This document shows, in pieces, positions 59,436 to 64,000 of a stretch of DNA of 64,000 bases. Made by a program: the position numbers and the translations under genes. Position 1 is the stretch's first letter; every line of letters begins with the position of its first letter. Origin of the DNA: Agrocybe praecox (taxonomy: Eukaryota; Basidiomycota; Agaricomycetes; Agaricales; Agrocybaceae); NCBI GenBank assembly GCA_964017145.1, contig OZ024842.1:434001-498000 (forward strand), read 5' to 3'. Under the pieces are notes generated by a model. It saw only the letters and a program-made list of their open reading frames with translations. It was not told the origin of the DNA and searched no databases.

Positions 59436-62366
59436 ATGTCGGATTCTATCTCTCATCCTGAACTTTCACCACTACCAGGACCACCATCGTCATCTACGAC
59501 CAAGGTGCGACTCTCTGCTGAACAAGGTGCGTCGGTTTTTCTATTATCACATTTGTTCCTATGCTTACTCTCTTTCCGATGTTCAGCCTTGACGAGAGTG
59601 AGTGGGTTGGACGAACAAAAACGAGCACGGTACGGGCATCGACATACGAATAGCCTAGGGTTGTTTAGTCTGAAGGTCAACTCTTCATTCGAACAGCAAC
59701 AACAGCAACAAATTTCATCGCCACCTTCTTCCTCTACTGCCTCTTCCTCTACCTCCTCGCTGTCTTTCTTCTCTTCGTCATCGTCCTTAGGTGAATCACA
59801 GCATCATCTTCCTCATACACACAACCCCTTTAGTAGCTTGAACACGCAAATCACACACACACCACCAGCACCTCGTCCTCGCACACCGCGCACTCCACTA
59901 CGCAGCTCGACCACACCACAGCTCCATCTACATAACACTCATACATCGCCTCGCCCTAGCCCCCTTTTCCAACGCCTACTTGAGCCATTTGCCAAGTCTG
60001 TCAGTGCACTTACATCTTCACCCACTTCCACCACCACTCCCAGTGTTACTCCTACAACTTTTTCCTTTTTGTTGCCTTCTTTCAATAGCAACAATATGTA
60101 CCAGTCACCACCTTCGCCCACTTACACCCACCAACACTACACCGCAAGTCGTTCGGAGCGGCTGTTGAGGGATGCGCTTATTCGAGATGAAAAGGAGCGG
60201 AATACAGGGGCAACAGCGTCATCGTCGTCATCGTCAATTTCCCCGCATACTAACGCGACAAGTTCGGTCTCTGGCTCGGCATCCTCCACGTCTCCGAGAA
60301 CTCATAGGCGGAGGCATTCACATGTACCTACCTCCAGTACTGCCAATGCCAATAACACAAACACGACCTTTTCGCCTGATGCGCCTTTAACTTCTTCGCC
60401 CACCCCACTCTCCCCTCCGCTGAGTGCCTTCTCACCATCGCCTAATCCTAATAATGCCGCCACGGGTGTACCACCGTCTGTGGCCGCTGCTACTACTGGT
60501 ACGCAGAAAGAGAGGAAAAGAAGATCATTGAATACCCCGTCGGTGTATGCCAAACAGCAGGAGGAAGAGCTGACAAGAGGGTCGTTTTTATTTCGCACCG
60601 CTATGAGCAACCCTAGATCGATGTCTCCTGGTGCATCGTCTCTTTCTGGTTCCGCCTCTGGGTCACGGTCAAGAGGGGACGAGCAAAGATCCGGGCGGTC
60701 AACGTCGAAGTCAAATGGTTCGAGGAGTCCTTATGGAGGCGATGCTGATATGGACATAGAGTCGAGAGCCGTTTTGCCTACAACACCACTGCAGAGAAAT
60801 GGATGGCGGAGGCCGAGCGAGCAACAAGAACAGCAGTACCAACCAACGCACTCAAGGTCTCGTTCCGCCTACACAGCGTCTGCATCTAGTCCAAGGAGCA
60901 CATCTCATTCTCCATCGCCGTTAAGAAGGCAACCACAGAGACAATCGTCGTTACAGCGTCAACAACGACCATCACCTCTCCCTCTTTCCAATAACGTAAA
61001 TTCCACCCCTGATCACATTGCTGCGCCCGACACACCCAATTCAGCAAGTCTGCAAAGACATCACGCTATTCATTCTTCGCCTTCATATCGACAAAATGGA
61101 GGTGGAGTTGGGGGCGCTACGACCCCTGATACAACCCCCAGCAAGCGAATGGCGGGCTCGAGAGCCGGAAGTCGACCACCGCCTATGGATCTGTACAACC
61201 ACCAGCAGCAATTAAATTCTCCTCGACGTCTCCAGCAGCAGCAAGTGCAGACTTATCATCAATCTCAAGGTCTCAACTCCATGTCACCTGGAGAGCCACT
61301 TGTTATGACGCCACATGAACAAGTGCTAAGAGCGAGGTTGGAGAGAGTTTTGGAGGCTGGTAAAGTCGTCGAGAGAAAGGAGAGGGAAAGGAGGAGGAGG
61401 AGCGAGAGTCGAGGTGGGACAGTGAATGAGGTTAGAGACGAGGAAGGTGGTTGGCCTTGGAGGGAAAGAGAACAGAGAGGAAGGGTCATGGATATCGACT
61501 CTACTGGTTCGCCAAGGATGTCCCATGAAGGCCATAGTAGGACCAGGAGCAAGACTGATTCGGTTCTCCCATCACTGTCAAGTGCTACCGGCATACCCTT
61601 ACCCTCAACACCAAAGAGGAGCACGACTGCGCCTGCTGCCCCCGCTTACTTGTCGGCATCGAAAATTCCAGTAAGGAAGCAAGCTAGAACTGGAACTACG
61701 CCACCTCTCGAAGGCGGCGAAGACGGTGACGAGGAAGGCGAAGATGGGGATTTGAAGCTCATTACCCCACCACCTACACCGCCATTTACTGCTAGAGTGT
61801 TTTCTCTAGCTGGTGCAAACAACGAATACTGTCCTAGTCCTTACAAGACAGGTTACCCCGCTAACCTCACTGGTCCTCCAAGAGGTGGAAAACTAGGTGG
61901 TCTTGGTGCAACCAGGAGGCCAAAACATGCACCCATGCAACAAGATCAGCAGAATGACGATGACTCCAACTCATCATGCTCGTCGTCGAATTCTCATGGA
62001 TCCTTCCCTCATCAGGATCAACGCCGAGGGCGCCAGCACCGTTCTTCCTCGTCTGCGTCGTCTCATGGCGATAATGATATTAATACACCCCCATCTCCCA
62101 CACTGTTCTCCCACCGGCCACAATTCAATGCTCGAAAAGCCTCCGCTAGGTGCAGAGCCATCGAAGGCTATGTAAGCTTTGCCAGCGTTGAGGGCTTGGG
62201 CGAGCCTCCTGCGGACCCTTTATCGCCTAATGACGAGGGCTCTGCTGACAGAAACGGAGGCAAGCGAGACGCTGGAGGAATGTTATTATCCATGGGCGCA
62301 TTGGGTGGGTGGACAAAGAGGTTGCTTGGCGTTCGCGGAGACAATCCAACTGGTGTTGTGCTGTGA
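59436..62366 (+). CDS. Large disordered Ser/Pro/Gln-rich protein
   Basis: Probably two exons, 59436-59526 and 59587-62366, giving 956 residues. The 60-bp intron (AAG/GTGCGT to GTTCAG) is a multiple of three and has no stop, so the unspliced frame of 976 codons is also open; it would insert a hydrophobic stretch (FLLSHLFLCLLSFRC) that does not fit the rest. Most of the protein is low complexity with Ser, Pro, Gln and Thr runs. A charged helix (VLEAGKVVERKERERRRR) lies in the second half. The C-terminal part contains ITPPPTPPFTARVFSLAGAN and NARKASARCRAIEGYVSFAS, which look conserved. No named domain is recognised. I infer a nuclear or regulatory protein, weakly. Confidence 0.8.
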   Translation: MSDSISHPELSPLPGPPSSSTTKVRLSAEQGASVFLLSHLFLCLLSFRCSALTRVSGLDEQKRARYGHRHTNSLGLFSLKVNSSFEQQQQQQISSPPSSSTASSSTSSLSFFSSSSSLGESQHHLPHTHNPFSSLNTQITHTPPAPRPRTPRTPLRSSTTPQLHLHNTHTSPRPSPLFQRLLEPFAKSVSALTSSPTSTTTPSVTPTTFSFLLPSFNSNNMYQSPPSPTYTHQHYTASRSERLLRDALIRDEKERNTGATASSSSSSISPHTNATSSVSGSASSTSPRTHRRRHSHVPTSSTANANNTNTTFSPDAPLTSSPTPLSPPLSAFSPSPNPNNAATGVPPSVAAATTGTQKERKRRSLNTPSVYAKQQEEELTRGSFLFRTAMSNPRSMSPGASSLSGSASGSRSRGDEQRSGRSTSKSNGSRSPYGGDADMDIESRAVLPTTPLQRNGWRRPSEQQEQQYQPTHSRSRSAYTASASSPRSTSHSPSPLRRQPQRQSSLQRQQRPSPLPLSNNVNSTPDHIAAPDTPNSASLQRHHAIHSSPSYRQNGGGVGGATTPDTTPSKRMAGSRAGSRPPPMDLYNHQQQLNSPRRLQQQQVQTYHQSQGLNSMSPGEPLVMTPHEQVLRARLERVLEAGKVVERKERERRRRSESRGGTVNEVRDEEGGWPWREREQRGRVMDIDSTGSPRMSHEGHSRTRSKTDSVLPSLSSATGIPLPSTPKRSTTAPAAPAYLSASKIPVRKQARTGTTPPLEGGEDGDEEGEDGDLKLITPPPTPPFTARVFSLAGANNEYCPSPYKTGYPANLTGPPRGGKLGGLGATRRPKHAPMQQDQQNDDDSNSSCSSSNSHGSFPHQDQRRGRQHRSSSSASSHGDNDINTPPSPTLFSHRPQFNARKASARCRAIEGYVSFASVEGLGEPPADPLSPNDEGSADRNGGKRDAGGMLLSMGALGGWTKRLLGVRGDNPTGVVL

Positions 62367-64000
62367 TCCTTTTCTCTCCTGTCCTTTCTTTCTCTTCTCT
62401 CTTTCGTTATTTTCTTTTTGTCTTTACGTTTCTTCTGCCTGCTTTCTTTATGGTGTATTTTTTTCTCCGGTTATTTGCTACTTTCAACGATGACATTGGT
62501 TGGGTTAGCATCTAGACTTGCCATAAACTTTTTAAAATTCTTTCCACCTCTTCTCGTTTTCTCCGGATCGCCTGTATGCTCTATGCTCTGTTCTCCTTTC
62601 TCTTGCCTCTATTGCTGTACTCTATTCCATTCCTTCCGTTTTGTCTCCTTGGTTTTTCATTGGTGTATCAAAAAGTTCAAAGTGTTTTCGGCCTTCGTTC
62701 TCCTTTCTCTGGTCTCTTTTTCTTCTTTTTGGTGTATGATATATTTATCCTCTTCCGTTCTCTTTTGCCAATTTCTTTCCCCCTTTTAACGGCGTCAACA
62801 TTGGTCTCACCATTCCCTTTGCGTCAGTTGCAACGGCGCCGCTACTCTACATCAACGCACTCTTTAATCAAGCTCGACATTCCTGTTATATGCCAGGATT
62901 CCTTCCACTCGTTCAACCTCGTTTTTATCGGAATTCGTACCGTTTCTCGCACACGCCTGCTGACATCGTATCTTGGTCTCGGCAGCACGCCATCCTTCTA
63001 TACCGGGTTCATCCATTTATCATCCCGGTCGGAGTGTCGGTGGAGACGCTGTTTCACACTTAAAATTCCTGCACAAAATTCGCCCCTAGGACCCAAATTA
63101 TTCCGCCCATGACTATGTATATTCATACGTTACTTTAGACAATATGGCACGCCCGAGAGCGTGCTTAATTTCAGTACTTACTACACATAGATAGACAATT
63201 AACCGTAACACAAGTGATATAAAAAGAAATTGAATAGTTAAATTTTTGGGGTCAACTGGTCACGCACTACTATTTTACAACTTTTCTGTCGCGTCGCGTT
63301 ATTCCTGGTGGAAGGTCTGCAATGTCATTCTTTTTATCACAGAAGTTCGAACAGGGGCAACTCTGTCTGAACTTAGGTCAACCCGTGTCATTTGTATTTT
63401 TAACGGTTCTCCTATACTTACACGTAAATTTGGTTTTTCAGACATATGATACTGACAGGAGATTATCTTTGTTATCTTTGGGGGTAACGATGAACGATTA
63501 TTGGTACACATATGTTGCCTTGTAACTATTTTTGAATCCTCTGGAACACGAAGCTCGAGGCTTGAAGCTTGAAGGCCGGTGGATTTAATCTGGTGCTGGC
63601 ATTATTATGGTGATATCTAAACGATTTTGCTTATTCTCTATTGCTCCTCCAAACTTTCACTGTTTATACGACCCTGTCTTGTTTGGAGGAAGAACATTTC
63701 ATTACCGGGGAGGTCCCAAAGACGGAACGGCCGTCCCATAGGTCAAGCAACTGCGTCTATACAACTTCGACTTTGCTTGCGCCTTGGATTAAAAATATGC
63801 CGAATCACGGCTGCGGCTGAGACTCAATATATTTTCCTTCCGTTCGCAAAATGCCGCAATTCGCTTTCGTGTCTTTTCCAATTTCGAACTCGTACTTCTT
63901 CATCTTCTTTTTCCATTCTCCTGTGTATGATGATTGGGAATACACTAGAACTCTGTTAGAACCTGAGTATCACACGGTTACAACTTCTGTGGGAAGTCAA
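62367..64000. other. 3' flank and right edge, no gene seen
   Basis: The first 600 bases are strongly C/T-rich, which produces long but meaningless hydrophobic plus-strand frames (for example 62576-63112). No protein features are found further right. Confidence 0.5.

Noticed and set aside
62418..63112. Two long plus-strand frames after the Ser/Pro/Gln-rich gene
   Set aside because: The sequence is strongly pyrimidine-rich, which yields Phe/Leu/Ser-rich frames by composition. It is best read as a 3' untranslated region.

Overview
The window is nuclear DNA of a filamentous basidiomycete, most likely an Agaricomycete. Nearly every real gene is cut by short GT-AG introns of about 48-80 bp, and the families present (F-box proteins with a GGRWLLV motif, multi-pass membrane proteins containing HVHWKG, large EF-hand/ZZ-finger proteins) are, to my knowledge, typical of mushroom-forming fungi. 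Exon structures were read from the sequence by following open frames across GT/AG junctions; there is no transcript support.

Layout. 0.6-11 kb holds ordinary genes: a Dap1/MAPR cytochrome-b5-like protein (-), an F-box protein with a GC-AG intron (-), a PPxY membrane protein (-), sorting nexin 3 (-) and a second F-box protein of the same family (+). 11-14.3 kb holds one multi-pass membrane protein gene among decayed copies of its last exon in both orientations. 14.3-18.6 kb looks gene-free and repeat-rich. 18.6-20.2 kb encodes a Sec2-type coiled-coil protein (-). 21.3-22.4 kb is a decayed gene for a single-pass membrane protein. 23.3-27.4 kb is an intact, intronless gene for phosphoribosylformylglycinamidine synthase (ADE6 type).

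27.8-51.8 kb is the most unusual part. Three large paralogous genes (1220, 1274 and 1279 codons by my splicing; 13-14 exons with nearly identical exon lengths) encode an N-terminal helical region, a coiled coil, one EF-hand loop, a GxW beta-type region, two ZZ-like zinc fingers and a C-terminal coiled coil. A truncated fourth copy lies tail-to-tail with ADE6. Mixed among them are degenerate pieces of ADE6: a 0.78 kb inverted copy and three direct fragments. This suggests that a segment carrying ADE6 plus one family member was duplicated several times, after which only one ADE6 survived while the EF-hand/ZZ gene multiplied. One ADE6 remnant is broken by a nested terminal-inverted-repeat element that contains two tRNA-like units with pol III-type features.

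51.8-59.4 kb has few supportable genes; 52.3-54.3 kb has coding-like segments I cannot join. 59.4-62.4 kb encodes a 956-residue, largely disordered Ser/Pro/Gln-rich protein with a conserved-looking C-terminal part. The rest looks non-coding.
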